Below, piece after piece: positions 1 through 14,791 of a DNA stretch of 64,000 bases; positions within the stretch are counted from its first letter, which is position 1; every line of letters begins with the position of its first letter. The notes beneath the pieces were generated by a model, which made no database searches, was not told the origin of the DNA, and saw only the letters and a list, made by a program, of their open reading frames with translations. The position numbers were made by a program, and so were the translations under genes. Origin of the DNA: Opisthocomus hoazin (lineage: Eukaryota; Chordata; Aves; Opisthocomiformes; Opisthocomidae); assembly GCF_030867145.1 (NCBI RefSeq), contig NC_134428.1, forward strand, positions 1,054,001-1,118,000, read 5' to 3'.

Positions 1-1497
1 CCACGTGCTTACCAAAACTAATGCTGGGTGCGCACAAAGATGCCAGAGGGACACCAAAAAGCCATGTGCTCAGGAAGATAAATGCTGGGTGCCCACCAAG
101 ATGCCTGGGGCCCACAAAAATGCCACATGCACACCAAAAGAAACACTGGGTGCCCATGAAGATGCTGGGTGGCTAAATAAATTCCACATGCCCACTGAAA
201 GAAACGCTGTGTGCCCACAAAGACGCCAGGTGACCACCAAAAGAAATGCCAGCTGCCCATCAAAATGCCACGTGCCAACCAAAATAAATGCCACGTGCCC
301 ACCAAAAGAAAACCTGGCTGTGCACCAAAACACCATGTGGCCACCAAAACACCACATGGCGACTAAAACATCACATGCCCTCAAGAATAAATGATGGGTG
401 CCCAGCAAACGAAATGCCAAGTGCCAAACAAAACGCCAGGTGCCCACCAATAGAAATGGTGGCTGCCAACCACGATGGCTGGTGTCCACCAAAATAAATG
501 CTGGCTGCGCACCGATACGCCAGGTGGCCACAAAAATACCACGTGCACAGCAAACTAGTGCCGAGTGCCCACCAAGATGCCAGGTGAACACCAAAATGCC
601 ATGTGCCTGCAAAGAGAAAAACCGGGTGCCCACCAAGATGCCAGGTGACTACAAGAACACCATGTGCCCACAAAAATAAATGGTGCATCCCTAGGAAGAT
701 GCCAGGTGGCCACCACAAGAAGTGCTGGGTGCCCACCAAGATACCAGGTGGCCACCAAAACACCAGGTTTAAATTAAAAGAAACTCGAGGTGCCCACTTA
801 AGATGCCAGCTGGCAACCAAAATAAAACGTGCCCAGCAAAAGAAATGCCAGCTACCTACCAAGATTGCAGGTGGACACCAAAATGACACATGGCCACGAA
901 AAGAAACGCTTTCTGCCCAACAAGATGAATGCCACGTGCCTACCAACAGAAAAACTGTGTGCCAACCACAGGACCATGTGCCCACCAAAAGAAATACTGG
1001 GTACCCACCAAGATGCTGGGTGCCAATGAAAAGAAATGCTGGGTGCTTGCAAAGATGCTAGGTGGCCACCTAAGTGCTCGGTGGTGACCCAGAAAAATAC
1101 CGGGTGCCCACCAAGATGCCAGGTGGCCACCAAAATGCCATGTGGCCACCAAAAGAAGTGCCAGGTGCCCACCAAGATGCTGCGTGCCCATCAAAAGCAA
1201 TACCGGCTGCTCACCAAGATTCCAGGTGACCACCAAAATTCCATGTGCCTGCCAAGAGAAACACCGGGTGCCCACCAAGATGCCAGGTGCCCACCAAAAT
1301 AAATGCTGGGTGTCCACCAAGATGCCAGGTGACCACAAGAACACCATGTGCCCACAAAAATAAATGGTGTGTCCCTAGGAAGATGTCAGGTGGCCACCAC
1401 AAGAAGTGCTGGGTGCCCACCAAGATACCAGGTGGCCACCAAAACACCAGGTGTAAATTAAAAGAAATTCGAGGTGCCCACTAAGATGCCAGCTCCG
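1..1497 (+). repeat. 42-bp satellite array, block 1 (right end of an array entering the window)
   Basis: Degenerate tandem array. The basic motif is about 19-23 bp (consensus ATGCCAGGTGGCCACCAA); two alternating versions make a 42-bp dimer, the second reading TGCTGGGTGCCCACCAA. The dimer is 14 codons long and often lacks stops, which produces spurious open frames on both strands (repeat peptide MPGGHQNKCWVPTK on plus). Sub-blocks here, such as the AAATTAAAAGAAACTCGAGG marker near 770 and 1453, recur in the larger blocks, so this is the same family. The array ends abruptly inside a RIMBP3-like gene at about 1497. Confidence 0.93.
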
Positions 1498-2213
1498 CAG
1501 GAGGAAGATGTCATGAGGTTCTCCAAAGAGCAGGGCCCGATGGCCCCAGTGCCCAGGAGGGTCGGTAGGCAGTGCCAGGCTGTAGCCTTGGTCCTGGCCT
1601 CGTTGCAGGAACTGATCTCCTCAAACTGCTCCGAGAGATACTTTTGGAAAAGTCTTCTCCGCAGGAACAATTCCTCTTGGGGGCGGAGGATGTGAGCAGC
1701 CTGCTCGCCATTGGTCTCGCCGCACAGCTTTCTGAGGGCGCCCTGGAGCTTACCATGGGCCTCGCTGCTCCCCCCGGCTCTTCTCCCCAGCTCCTTGGCC
1801 AGCTGCTGCTGCAGGTGCCGTGCCTGACGGACGGCATCATCGCGTTGCTGCTCCAGCTCCTCCTGCAGCTCGTGCAGCTCAGCCTCCTCCGAGCGCAGCA
1901 GATGGCAGATCTCCACTGACCGCAGCCGCCGATTCATCTCCTGCAGCCGCTGGAGCTCCAGCTCCTGCCACTGCTCCCATGTGGCGTGCAGCCGTTGGGC
2001 CAGGAGCTGCTGCTCCCGCTTCACTGCATCCTTCAGCTCGCGTGTCTCAGCCATGAAGCAGCGGAGCAGCTCGTGGCAGCGGCGTCGTTCAGCCTCCAGC
2101 TCAGCCCGCAGCCTCCCCAGCCGCTGCTCGTGCTCGTCACTCTGCGCCGGGCCCCGGCAGGGCGAGGGGCGGCTGCGCGGCGCAGAGCCCCGTCCCACAC
2201 CGTCCCGGCTCAT
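1498..2213 (-). pseudogene. RIMBP3: RIMBP3-like gene, copy A, truncated by satellite
   Basis: The minus-strand reading frame starts at ATG 2211-2213 (MSRDG..., comparable in place to the MTKD... start of mammalian RIMBP3; an upstream in-frame ATG at 2267 is possible). About 238 residues remain. Visible motifs are RLRAELEAERRRC, then a charged coiled coil with LRSEEAELHELQEELEQQ and AVRQARHLQQQLAKEL, then TNGEQAAHI and LFQKYL, which match the N-terminal coiled-coil region of the RIM-binding protein family in order and spacing. The frame then runs into satellite at 1497 and stops at 1458, so the central coiled coil, SH3 and FN3 parts are absent. In mammals RIMBP3 is an intronless gene acting at the spermatid manchette; the copy here also shows no introns. 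It is very similar to copy B (51063-53280). Whether the remaining frame is expressed is unknown. Confidence 0.75.
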
Positions 2214-2721
2214 GGCTGCAGGGATGGCCAAATGCTGCCACCAACAGCCACCGACGTCACCTGTCACTGCCTCTCACAGCTGCGGCCAGGTGTGGCCGTG
2301 CAGGAGCAGAGACAGCGTCTGCAACCAGCCGGGGTGGGCGAGGGCGGCTTCATACACCTGGGCTGAGCTCACAAAGGAGGGGTGGGACACGTGGCCTTAT
2401 GAGGTGTGCCCTGGCCATGAGCTCACAAAGCTGGTGTCACCTAATGCCATCTCCTGTAAATGTACAGTGGTGTTCATTGTCCTGTGAAGTCCTTTTGACT
2501 CGTCTGGCTTGGAACATCAGCAGACATTTAGGTGAATTTAATTGAAAATGCCATCTGCCGGGTTGTAAGAGCTGCCAGTTCCCCTCTCCACACCCTCAAA
2601 CTCCACTGCCATGTCACATCACCGCGGGCCCCGTCACCTCCTGGGGCTCCCTGGGTCAGGAATGGTGGTGCTGGGACACCGGTGCCCACGGGGACCTGGT
2701 GGCCATGACATGTTGCAGAAT

Positions 2722-3030
2722 CACAGAGTAGTAGGGGTTGGAAGGGACCTCTGTGGGTCATCTAGTCAAACCCCCCTGCCCAAGCAGGGTCACCTACAGC
2801 AGGCTGTAGAGGACCTTGTCCAGGTGGGTCTTGAATATCTCCAGAGAAGGAGACTCCACAACTTCCCTGGGCAGCCTGTTCCAGGGCTCCGTCACCCTCA
2901 GAGGGAAGAAGTTCTTCCTCATGTTCTGACGGAACTTCCTCTGCTTCAGTTTGTGCCCATTGCCCCTTGTCCTGTCACTGGGCACCACTGAAAAGAGCTT
3001 GGCCCCATCCTCTTGACACCCAAATGTTGG
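2722..3030 (-). mobile_element. CR1 LINE 3'-end fragment
   Basis: On the minus strand this reads the conserved CR1 ORF2 C-terminus (frame giving [18 protein letters not shown]) and 3' UTR ending in the AGGTCCCTTCCAACCCCTAC and TCTGTGATTCT type tail. It is 5'-truncated, as most CR1 copies are. It lies inside segmental duplication copy A and was present before the duplication, since copy B has it at the matching place. Confidence 0.92.
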
Positions 3031-5465
3031 CCGCAATGGGGTGGGCCTTAGCCCCAGGCCTGGCTGACCCCATCCCCACAGTCCCTGGGGCCTTGCAACC
3101 CCCTCCCAGTGTCCACAGGGTCCTGACTGCCCCCTCCCACCACAGCATGGCCCCTCTGGGGACCAGGCGGGACAGGCACAGGGCACAGCCCAGGCACGCT
3201 CCAGCCCTGCCACCCCTCTGGGCTTTCCCCCAATGTCCCCACAGTGCCAAGACCGCCTGCACCAGGCAAGAACATGGCAGAGAACTGAGGACACTGTCAT
3301 GGCTAGAGAAATGGCTCAGGGAGGTGCGGAAGGAGCATGTGGGAAGGGGAGGAACGTCCTCCCGAGGGGGGCAGGAAGAGTTGTCTGTATAAAACAACCT
3401 CAGCCAAGGGCTTGGAGAGCAGCTTCTTACCCGTGACCCTGCAATTCCCTCCTGCCGACCTGCAGGAAAGTGCTTGAGGATCAGGGGATGCTTTGGGGCT
3501 CCAAAAGCAATGTTCTCATGGGCTGGAGTTTTCAGCACAGGAACTCATCCATAAGCCACTGGAGGTACTCCTCACCACAGTACGCACAGCAGGGAGAAAG
3601 GGTTGTAGAAGGAGGCCACATATTTTCTGAAGAAATCCATTGTCTTTGGACAAAGGATGTACAGGTAATCTTTTGTTTTGAAGCCCCTGTGAAATAATGA
3701 AGGCAAGTCTATTTGCTGAAAGGAGGAATTAAATAATACTTCAGTCATTCTGTTATTATATTTGCTGACTTCATATATTTCGTGAGCCCTTAGTACATAG
3801 CTTTCCATTTGGTGAGCAAGTCCTAAATACATCACAACACTTCTTACATCTTTTTATAAAATCAAAACTAGCCACTGGCCAAATTCATCAAGATTATGAG
3901 AAGTTAGAGTCATCCTCAGTAATACACAGTGCAGTCACTGACGCCTACAGATTTGGACAACAAACACTGAAACACTACAAACTGGAAGTATTTACCAACG
4001 TGACAGCCTAAGTTTTCAGCGCAGCAGGACCTGCACAGTATGAGCACCCTCAGTCTCAACCTGCCATCTGGTTCACCTCCGTTTCTATCTTGTCTCCTGT
4101 CTCTCCATGCTCTTCCCTCTGCCAGGCACTCTTCCCAGTCACTCCATCACCTGCCAGTGCCTTTCTCTGTTCTCGTGTTTCGGTGGCAGGTGGCACCTTG
4201 AAAGCACTTTTCCACCCATGGACCTGCACCTATTTCTCTCCTCCCGCCTCTTGGTGCTCTGCGTGACACTTTCTTTGACCTCAGAGGCCCCTTGTGCCTG
4301 GCTCTCTCCTGCTGCTAAAGCCTGTTCCTGCAAGAGAAGAGGCAATTAGTTGGTGCCTCCTCCCTGCTATCTCACCTGCATCTCTCTGGCCTGGGCAGCT
4401 GGTGGGAACTGTCACCATCAGCCCCAGCTGTCCTAGAAGTCCTCTCCTGGCTCTGGGTGTGCTTGGCATCGAACGTGGTTCCTGAAGGAGAAGAGCAAAA
4501 CTCCAAGTAACCCCTGGGCACCAACCTGCTGGGAGAGCTCATTTGAAGGCAGGTTGGCAGCAAGCCCCAAGGCTGGTCCAGGGGTGCTCCCTGTGCCGAG
4601 CTCAGCCACAGGTCCCACACCCGGCTCTCTTGTTACCAAGAGGGATTTGCTTGCATTTTCCTTTTCTTCTAATTCATGCGCGGGTGCTGGGAAAAAAGGC
4701 AGCAGAAGGACGCACTGGCTAAAACCCCTTCTTACTGCCAGCCATAAAGGTGCCTCTCACCTGGGAGCACGAGAAGGACACCGTGTTACCACTCTCCATT
4801 CCTTACAGGCAGTCTGAAGACTATTCACATATTCATTTTCATACACCACCAAAGTTTTAGCCTCATGTCCCAGCAGTTTTTTTAGAAAAACGTACAATTT
4901 AAAAACGTTTCAGAATATCAAGACACCATCTGAAGTCTCCAGCGATGTCTGAAATATTTTGAGTTGGCTTTGTCCTGTTCCCTTAGATGCTGAAATGTAA
5001 GTTATAACAGCACCACACTCGATCACTTCTCTTTTTTTCACATGTCACACAGTGGAATAGAGACGAGAGATCTCCCAGGGAAGTGACAAAAAAGCGGGTC
5101 CTGAGCTGGAAGCCACGTGTGGCTGTGTCAGCATGGCACTGTGCTCAGAGCTAAAATCAGTACAATACATAGGCAACCAAGCAGCTCTTTCTGCAAGGTA
5201 CAATTCCATGTCATACTGACTAAAGTAGATCGTGAGAGTGCCTTGCAATTCTTAAAATGCACAATATTGCATGGCATAGACATGTCTGTTGTCTTTGCCT
5301 GCAGCAGAAGGCTGGAGTGGAAGGAAGACACAGAGGGGACTCCTCACAGAGTCAACATGGAATGAGTAAGAAGAGGGGAAAAAAAGTCCCAGAAGGAAGG
5401 GTCAAACACATCACCAAGGCATTAAGCTTATTGGCTTGCGGTGCGGTACAGACTGCTTGTTTTCT
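3031..5465. other. No gene recognised; unique DNA
   Basis: The first 1.75 kb is the unique part of segmental duplication copy A; the rest (4781-5465) is single copy in the window. Short open frames occur, but none shows a domain, splice-site pattern or conserved codon structure that can be supported. Confidence 0.6.
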
Positions 5466-5469
5466 TTAA

Positions 5470-6490
5470 TAACACTTGATTTTGATTGTGATAAACCACA
5501 ATACAAACCAAAACACCATACAGCAGTCAATGCAATAAAAAATACAGTACGTACAATAAACGCAACGCCAGGCCCTGCAATACATACCATGCAACTCAAC
5601 ACATACGATACGTACAATACAACACATGCATTACAATAATGCCGTAGCATGACATACAACACAATATAGGATACAACACCAGCACCACAACACGACACGC
5701 ACAGCACATACAATAGAAAATACAACACACGCATCACATACAACACGTGCTACAGCATACACTGTGTACTGCATACAGTCAAATGCATACAGTACTAAAG
5801 ACAATACAAACCAAAATACAATGCCTACAGCACAAACACAGGATATAGGCAAGGCAATCTACGCCGCACCATACAACACCGTATCATCCAATACCATACA
5901 ACACACAGTAGGCACCACACGATAAACAATACAATACCGACACAGCAGGCAGCACATACAATGCCTGCATACAGTACAGTGCATACCCTAACCTTCATCA
6001 AATAGAATACAACAGATACAGTGCAGAACATAAAATACAATACACCATATACCATACGTGACACACAATGCAATGCATACTAGACAATACAAATCCCAGT
6101 AGTCGAGAAAATACAGTACAAGAAACACCATTCCATATATTATCTACAGAATAATACATACAATACCTACAATAAAATCAATGCCATACTGTACAATACA
6201 TTAAAAAGAACACATAAAACACATAATGACACATAAAATACATAAAATGAAATACAAAATGCAGTGTAACGTTATACCATACAATACCATACCATACCAT
6301 GGATACCATACAGTACAATATAATACAAACTACAATACAAAGAATACAATAAAAACCAGCAGACCATACCATACAATACAATAAACCCCATACTGTATAT
6401 ACCATGAGCACATGCAATACTTACGAAAAATAAATACCATGCCATGCAATAGAATACATACAGAAAATGCCATACCATAAAATAAAGCGC
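5470..6490. repeat. ATACA-rich degenerate simple-sequence tract
   Basis: About 1 kb dominated by irregular runs of ATACA, CATAC and ACAAT words on the plus strand (for example ACCATACCATACCATGG at 6285-6301). The complementary strand gives long frames rich in Tyr, Val, Cys and Met that look like membrane proteins but are a by-product of the TGTAT composition. It is consistent with an old expanded pentanucleotide microsatellite that has accumulated substitutions. Confidence 0.85.
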
Positions 6491-7070
6491 AAAATCCACT
6501 CAGCCTTCTCTCCCTAGACTCAGGTTTGTGCCTGTGGATGGAGGCTGCCCATGCTTCACAGACTCCCATGCCCCATGGGCCAAGTGCCCACCCCTCCTCT
6601 GCCACTCCTTGGTACACTTCATGCTTCACACTTCTGATCTTCAGAGCACTGCACCAATATTAACTAATCTTCTCTCAAATTTCTTTTACCTTCTTCCACA
6701 TACGCTTCCTGTGTTGTTGCCTCATGAAGATGTCTTTGGCCTGCTCTTGCCCCTGAATTGTTATTTTTTTACTTTGAATTTGATATGTTATATAATCTGT
6801 GGGGTTGATCCCGGGGTTTGATTTATCTTGAAGATCTCAAAATGCAATCCACCCTTACTATCGATCTATAACAAATGAAGGACTATCTTGACATTGCAAT
6901 AATAGATAAAACAGACTGTCTGAAAGAGGCTTGTGTGCAGCTTGGGTATTTCGGAGGACTAGACTGAAGAAATTCAGAACTGTCATAACATGACTGCACT
7001 AACTTTTCTGGTAATTGTCTGAACCAGTATCAACTAAATTTTGAAAAAAAAAAGCATGTTGGAGGTTGAT
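6491..7070. other. No gene recognised
   Basis: AT-rich DNA between the ATACA tract and the CR1 3' end. No supported coding or RNA feature is seen. Confidence 0.5.
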
Positions 7071-10000
7071 CATAGAATCACAGAATCACAGATGGTAGAG
7101 GTTGGAAGGGACCTCTGTGGGTCATCTAGTCCAACCCCCCTGCCCAAGCAGGGTCACCTACTATAGGCTGTAGAGGACCTTGTTCAGGCGGGTCTTGAAT
7201 ATCTCCAAGAAGGAGACTCCACAACCTCCCTGGGCAGCCTGTTCCAGTGCTCTGTCACCCTCAGAGGGAAGAAGTTCTTCCTCATGTTCAGACGGAACTT
7301 CCTGTGCTTCAGTTTGTGCCCGTTGCCCCTTGTCCTGTCACTGGGCACTACTGAAAAGAGCTTGGCCCCATCCTACTGACACCCACCCTGCAGATATTTG
7401 TAAGTATATATTAGGTGCCCTCGCAGCCTTCTCTCTTCAGGCTGAACAAGCCCAGCTCCCTTAGCCTCTCCTTATAGGAGAGATGTTCCAGTCCCCTCAC
7501 CATCCTCGTAGCCCTCCGCTGGACTCTCTCCAGTAGCTCTTCATCTTACTTGAACTGGGGAGCCCAGAACTGAACACAGTTCCAGATGGGGCCTCACCAG
7601 GGCAGTGTGAAGGGGAAGAAAATCCTCCCTCGACCTGCTGGCCACACTCCTCCTAATGCATCCCAGGATCCCATTGGCTTTCTTGGCAGCCATGGCATAC
7701 TGCTTGCTCATGGTTAACCTGTCGTTCACCAGGACAACCAGATCCCTCTCCGCACAGCTGCTCTCCAGCAGATCCACTCCAAGCCTGTACTGATGCATGG
7801 GGTTGTTCCTCCCCAGGAGCAGGACTCTGCATTTGCCTTTGTTGAACCGCATCAGGTTCCTCTCTGCCCAACTTTCCAGCCTATCCAGGTCACGCTGAAT
7901 GGCAGCACAGCCTTCTGGTGTATCTACCACACCTCCCAGTTTGGTGTCATCAGCAAACTTGCTGAGGGTACATTCAAACTCTTCATCCAGGTCGTTGATG
8001 AAGAAGTGAAACAAGGCTGGGCCTAGTACTGACCCCTGGGGGACACCACTAGTTACCGGTCTCCAACTAGACTCAGCGCCGCTGACTACAACCCTCTGAG
8101 TTCTGCCATTCAGACAGTTCTCTATCCACTTCACCAACCACTCATCTAGCCCACACTTCCTGAGCTTCCCTAGGAGGATATTATGGGAGACTGTGTCGAA
8201 AGCCTTGCTGAAGTCAAGGTAGAAAACATCCACGGCTCTAACTTCATCTAGCCAGCCAGTCATGCCATCGTAGAAAGCTATCAGATTAGTCAGGCATGAT
8301 TTCCCCTTGGTGAAGCCATGCTGACTACTCCTGATAACCTTCTTTTCCTCCACTTGCTTGATGATGGCCTCCAGGATAAGCTGCTCCATCACCTTTCCCG
8401 AGATGGAGGTGAGGCTGACCGGCCTGTAGTTCCCTGGGTCCTCCTTCTTGTCCTTTTAGAAGATTGGAGTGACATTGGCCTTTCTCCAGTCCTCGGGCAC
8501 CTCTCCTGTCCTCCAGGACCTCTCAAAGATGATGGAGAGTGACTCAGCAATGACATCTGCCAGCTCCCTCAGCACTTGTGGGTGCATTCCATTGGGGCCC
8601 ATGGATTTGTGGGTATCCAGATTGTTTAATCGATCCCTCACACAGTCCTCCTCAACCAAGGGAAAGTCGTCCTCTCTGTAGGTTTCTTCTCTTACCTCCA
8701 GGGCCTGGGATTCTTGAGGGCCTGCCTTGACACTGAAGACTGAAGCAAAGAAGGCATTCAGTAGCTCTGCCTTCTCTGCATCCTCTGTCACCAGGACACC
8801 CACCTCATTCAGCAGCGGCCCCACATTGTCCCTAGCCTTTCTTTTGCTGCTGATGTACTTGAAGAAGCCCTTCTTGTTGTTTTTGACATCCCTTGCCAGC
8901 TCCAATTCCAAGTGGGTCTTGGCCTTCCTCGTCACATCCCTGCACGCTCTCACCACGTTTTTGTACTCTTCCCAAGTGGCCTGCCCCTCTTTCCACATTC
9001 CACGGACCTTTCTCTTCCACCTGATCTCCACTAGAATCTCCTTGTTCAACCATGCAGGTCTCCTTCCTCCTTTGTTATACTTCTTTCTCAGGGGGATGCA
9101 CCGCTCCTGAGCGTGGAGGAAGTGACATTTAAACAGCGACCAGCACTCTTGGACCTTCCTGCCTTCGAAAGCCCTGGCCCATGGGATTCTTCCCAGTAGC
9201 TCCCTGAAGACGCCAAAGTTAGCCCTTCTGAGGTCCAAGGTTTTGATCCTGCTTATCGCCCTGCTTCCTCCATGCAGGATTCTGAACTCGACCATTCCAT
9301 GGTCACTGCAGCTGAGTCTACCTCCGACCTTCACAGCCTCCACCAGTCCCTCCTTGTTTGTTAATACAAGGTCCAGCAGAGTGCCTTTCCTTGTGGGTTC
9401 CTTCACCACTTGCGTCAGAAAGTTATCGTCGATGCTCTGTAGGAACCGCCTGGATTGTGCCTGCCTAGCTGTATGGTCTTCCCAGCTGATGTCAGGGTGG
9501 TTGAAGTCCCCATGAGAACCAGGGCCTGTGATTTTGAAGCTGCTTGTAGCTGCCTGTAGAAAGCCTCATCAATTTCCTTCTCCTGGTCAGGTGGCACTGT
9601 AATGTCACCCGTGTGAGACTGTCCCTTAATTCTTACCCACAAGCTCTCAACTCGTTCCTCATTTGCCCCCAGGCCAACCTCAATGCATTCCAGTTGCTCC
9701 CTCACATATAGAGCAACTCCACCACCTCTCCTTGTTGGCCTGTCTTTCCTAAAGAGTCTGTAGCCATCCATGACAGCATGCCAGTCACGCGAGTTGTCCC
9801 ACCACGTTTCTGTGATGGCGACCAAGTCGTAGCTGTCCTGCTGTATAATGGCTTCCAGCTCCTCCTGTTTTTGCCCATGCTACGTGCGTTGGTATAGACA
9901 CACTTGAGCTGGGCAGCAAATCTCACCCCTGACCCTGGCACGCCAAACCTGGGCTCTTCCCTAGTGAGCTGGGTGATGTCCCCTTCCCCCTTTGAACCTC

Positions 10001-10150
10001 GTTTAAAGCCCTCTCAATGAGCCCCGCCAGCTCTGTTTAAAGCCCTCTCAATAATCCCCACAGCCTGTCCGACCTTCTTCTTGAGAGCCATTCCACATCC
10101 TTTTCTGCGAGGCCCCGATCTGTACCTGCTAGAGGGGTGGGTCTAGCGGC
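7071..10150 (-). mobile_element. CR1 LINE, long 5'-truncated copy
   Basis: Read on the minus strand, the element runs from about 10150 (ORF2 5' region; the exact 5' edge is unclear) to a 3' end at about 7071 with tandem TGATTCTGTGATTCTATGA. It contains most of ORF2: apurinic endonuclease, then reverse transcriptase, then the conserved C-terminal block and 3' UTR. A full CR1 is about 4.5 kb, so roughly the last two thirds are present. It sits between the ATACA tract and the acrosin upstream region. Confidence 0.93.
7541..9941 (-). pseudogene. CR1 ORF2 remnant (endonuclease and reverse transcriptase)
   Basis: Three minus-strand frames succeed one another. 9941-9415 carries the endonuclease core (VYTNARSM, AITETWWD, YRLFRKDR). 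9409-8456 continues to the start of the reverse transcriptase (LNNLDTHKSMGPNGMHPQVL). 8392-7541 carries the reverse transcriptase palm and thumb, with [24 protein letters not shown] and the catalytic FADD motif. A nonsense codon (TAA) at about 8457 breaks the frame just before the [12 protein letters not shown] block, and a further frame change lies near 9410. Retrotransposition competence is therefore lost, although individual domains are well preserved, implying a moderately young insertion. Confidence 0.9.
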
Positions 10151-11454
10151 CTGGCTGCTGGCGATGGCAGAAGGGAACACAGGTCATAGGGACCCCGCAG
10201 TTGGAAAGACCGAGTGTCTCGGGCCAGCTCCTGGTGGGAGCGCTGTGTGCGTGCGCAGTTCACTAGCAAACCTGAAGCTGGCCTAGCTCTCGAGCAAGAG
10301 GACAGAGACCCTTTCAGTCCCGTGGGTGGCATGTGGCTGCAGCCTACCTGACTGATCAGCCCCAGCGTTCACAGACCTTACAAGAGGACCAGGCCTGCCA
10401 ACCACCGGCCACATCTCTGCCTGCTGGAGTCAGGAAGGACTTGGAGGTGCTTGACCACGCATACCCCGAGCTGCTTCCCACCTAGGCACGTCCCCTCTGC
10501 ACTACCTGTTTGGGGGCTGTGGTGATTAGGGACAGGGCTCAGCCAAACAAGCAAAGCTGTCTCTGCCAGAGTGCTCTCCCCAGAATGACCCCAGCTCTTC
10601 CTTCAGATATTGCTGAAGTGTGGCCACCTCTCACACCATTCCCTCTTAACCACCTGCAAAATCTGCTGCTGGCGTCACAGAGTATCCACAGAAGACAAGT
10701 TACGTTCTCGAAGGCCATCTTCTGCCTGCTCTAAGCAGATATCGGGCACCACCTTCAGGTCAATTTTTGAAAACCAAAGCAGCGTGGAGTGCGGTTTGTT
10801 TGGGGACGTCTTCTAGTGCCTATGAAGCCATGCTGCTTCCAATTGCACATCTGTGACCACGCGTAGCAGGCAGTGCAACTGCCCGCACCAGTGTTGGCCC
10901 AGAAGAGCAATGTATCTGGTAGACAGCAAGGACACGGAGCCTGTCAGAGGGCGTTGCGGTGGCAGACAGAGCCAGTGTGGAGCGTGCTCCATCTGTGTTT
11001 CGCTGTGCTTTGTGCAGGACAGGATGGCAGTGCTTGGCTATGCTTGGTTGATTTGGCTTGCACATCCCTGCTTGCCTGCCGCGGCTGTAAGCAGATTGGC
11101 TCTTTAGCCCCCAACCAGGTGCCTACTGCCTGTAGTAGTTCCGTTCTCCAGTGTCAGTTTCTTTGGCAAGGACCTGGTGGCAAGCGGCTGCGCAGAGCGG
11201 GGTGGCAGTGAACTTCCCAAAGAGGCTATGGTGCCACACTTGGTTTTCCCGGCTAGCTGTTAGCAGGCAGCACTGGGAGGCAGGCGCTGCTGCCTGCCAC
11301 GAGGTCTGCAGAGCCTCGTCCCGCAAGCAGAGCATTCAGCAGGGGTCTGTTGGGGGTGTCCGAGCCCAGCTTCTGCCTCCCCTCCTGCTCGGAACCCTCC
11401 ATGTTGCCCGCCCCCCCCTAGAATCCACCGTGCCCAGCACCCGGAACCAGCCAC
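10151..11454. other. Upstream region of acrosin; no gene recognised
   Basis: Mixed-composition DNA between CR1 and the acrosin gene. I see no supported coding or RNA feature. The part next to 10150 may still be CR1-derived. Confidence 0.5.
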
Positions 11455-11580
11455 TCTGTGACATCAGCCACAGGGACAAGGGTTCCCTGGGCAGCGGGAC
11501 TGCTGCAGGCACTACGTCGGCTGCTGCACTGCTGGCCACCAGCTCTCGCTTCTTGCAGCTGCCACGTGCCTCTGGCAGCC
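11455..11580 (+). promoter_or_regulatory. Likely acrosin proximal promoter / 5' UTR with CRE-like element
   Basis: The 125 bp before the acrosin start codon hold TGACATCA (11459-11466), one base from the cAMP response element TGACGTCA. Such sites are used by CREM in round-spermatid promoters. No convincing TATA box is visible. An E-box CACGTG lies about 20 bp upstream of the ATG. The transcription start is not determined, and the functional link is inferred from position and the known biology of spermatid genes. Confidence 0.3.
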
Positions 11581-14027
<2,447 letters not shown>

Positions 14028-14467
14028 GCAGCAGGATCAACAGGAGCCAGCGCAGGCTGCACTGGACCACCACCGTTTCCTTCTGGGGCAATGCCTGCTT
14101 TTCCAAAGGCAGCCTCAGCATCAAAGGCCTGCTCTGTGCTGCCCGCTCTCCTCTGAGTGCACACAAATGCTGAAGCTGACTTAGTTCTTGAAATTAAGTT
14201 GCCAGTTTTCACAGCTAACCATGTTGGAGTCCAATTCAGCCTCGTGTGCAAGGGCAAGGACTTCCGTGCCTGGCAAAATGAGGCTGCAGGCAGTCAAGGA
14301 GGGCACAAAGGGCAGGAGTCGGCTCAGAAGGGCTGGAACCATGCCTGGTCAGAGAGGAGGGTGTGGGTGCGGTGCAAGAAGTGAACACAGGTGACAGGGG
14401 ACTAGAGGTCTTGGGGAGAGTATTTGGGAGCACAAAGTGTCCTAGGCTGGCTACTGGTGGGATCCCT
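14028..14467. other. Acrosin 3' flank, no gene recognised
   Basis: Probably the 3' UTR and flank of acrosin. No canonical AATAAA is seen on the plus strand close to the stop codon, so the polyadenylation site is not placed. Confidence 0.4.
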
Positions 14468-14494
14468 CTGTGTGTGTGTGTGTGTGTGTGTGTG
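14468..14494. repeat. (TG)n microsatellite
   Basis: About 13 uninterrupted TG units, directly abutting the end of an LTR. Confidence 0.95.
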
Positions 14495-14791
14495 TAGAAT
14501 TCCCTAGTGTGGTGAATGACTTCACGGACCCCAATCCTGTGCTTGATCAGAATCCTTTTATTGCTCAAGTGAATACCTTATGTACTAATACAACAGTTAC
14601 TAGAGCCAATCAGCTTTGGATTCGTGGCTTTGTGAATGCCAGTTCACAGTTGCTGTTTTCCAGGATCTTTGTCAGGTGGATGTGTGAAAACAGCTTATGT
14701 CCCGAGAACAGAGAAGGGAGGCGCAGGACGCGCTGATCTTTCCGGGTCATGAGACAGTGCTGTTCTGTCTCGAATTATATGGTTTCCCACA
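14493..14791 (-). mobile_element. ERV 3' LTR (betaretrovirus/ERVK-like type)
   Basis: On the minus strand the segment begins TGTGGGAAACC directly after a polypurine tract (AAAAAAGGGGGAGA, 14792-14805), contains AATAAA (complement of TTTATT near 14556) and ends TTCTACA. The length of about 299 bp, TG...CA borders, polypurine tract and polyadenylation signal together identify a 3' LTR. It differs from the LTR family at 25211, 27396 and 39295. Confidence 0.75.

Larger units (their letters stand above)
1498..4780. repeat. Segmental duplication, copy A
   Basis: This stretch aligns nearly base for base with 52565-55910 in the same orientation, with only a few differences per 100 bp by eye. It includes the RIMBP3-like 5' part, its upstream flank, a CR1 tail (2722-3030) and about 1.7 kb of unique DNA. 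The left edge is the junction with satellite (shared sequence begins CAGGAGGAAGATG). The right edge lies after GAGAAGGACA at 4771-4780, beyond which the copies diverge completely. The main length difference is an 18-bp tandem expansion in copy B. Confidence 0.9.

Noticed and set aside
2975..3538. Minus-strand ORF of 187 codons in the duplication
   Set aside because: Overlaps the CR1 tail and flank, has no domain, and is matched in copy B only because the DNA is duplicated.
5411..6629. Minus-strand hydrophobic ORFs resembling membrane proteins
   Set aside because: They translate TGTAT-type simple sequence; no real domain, and composition changes with the tract borders.
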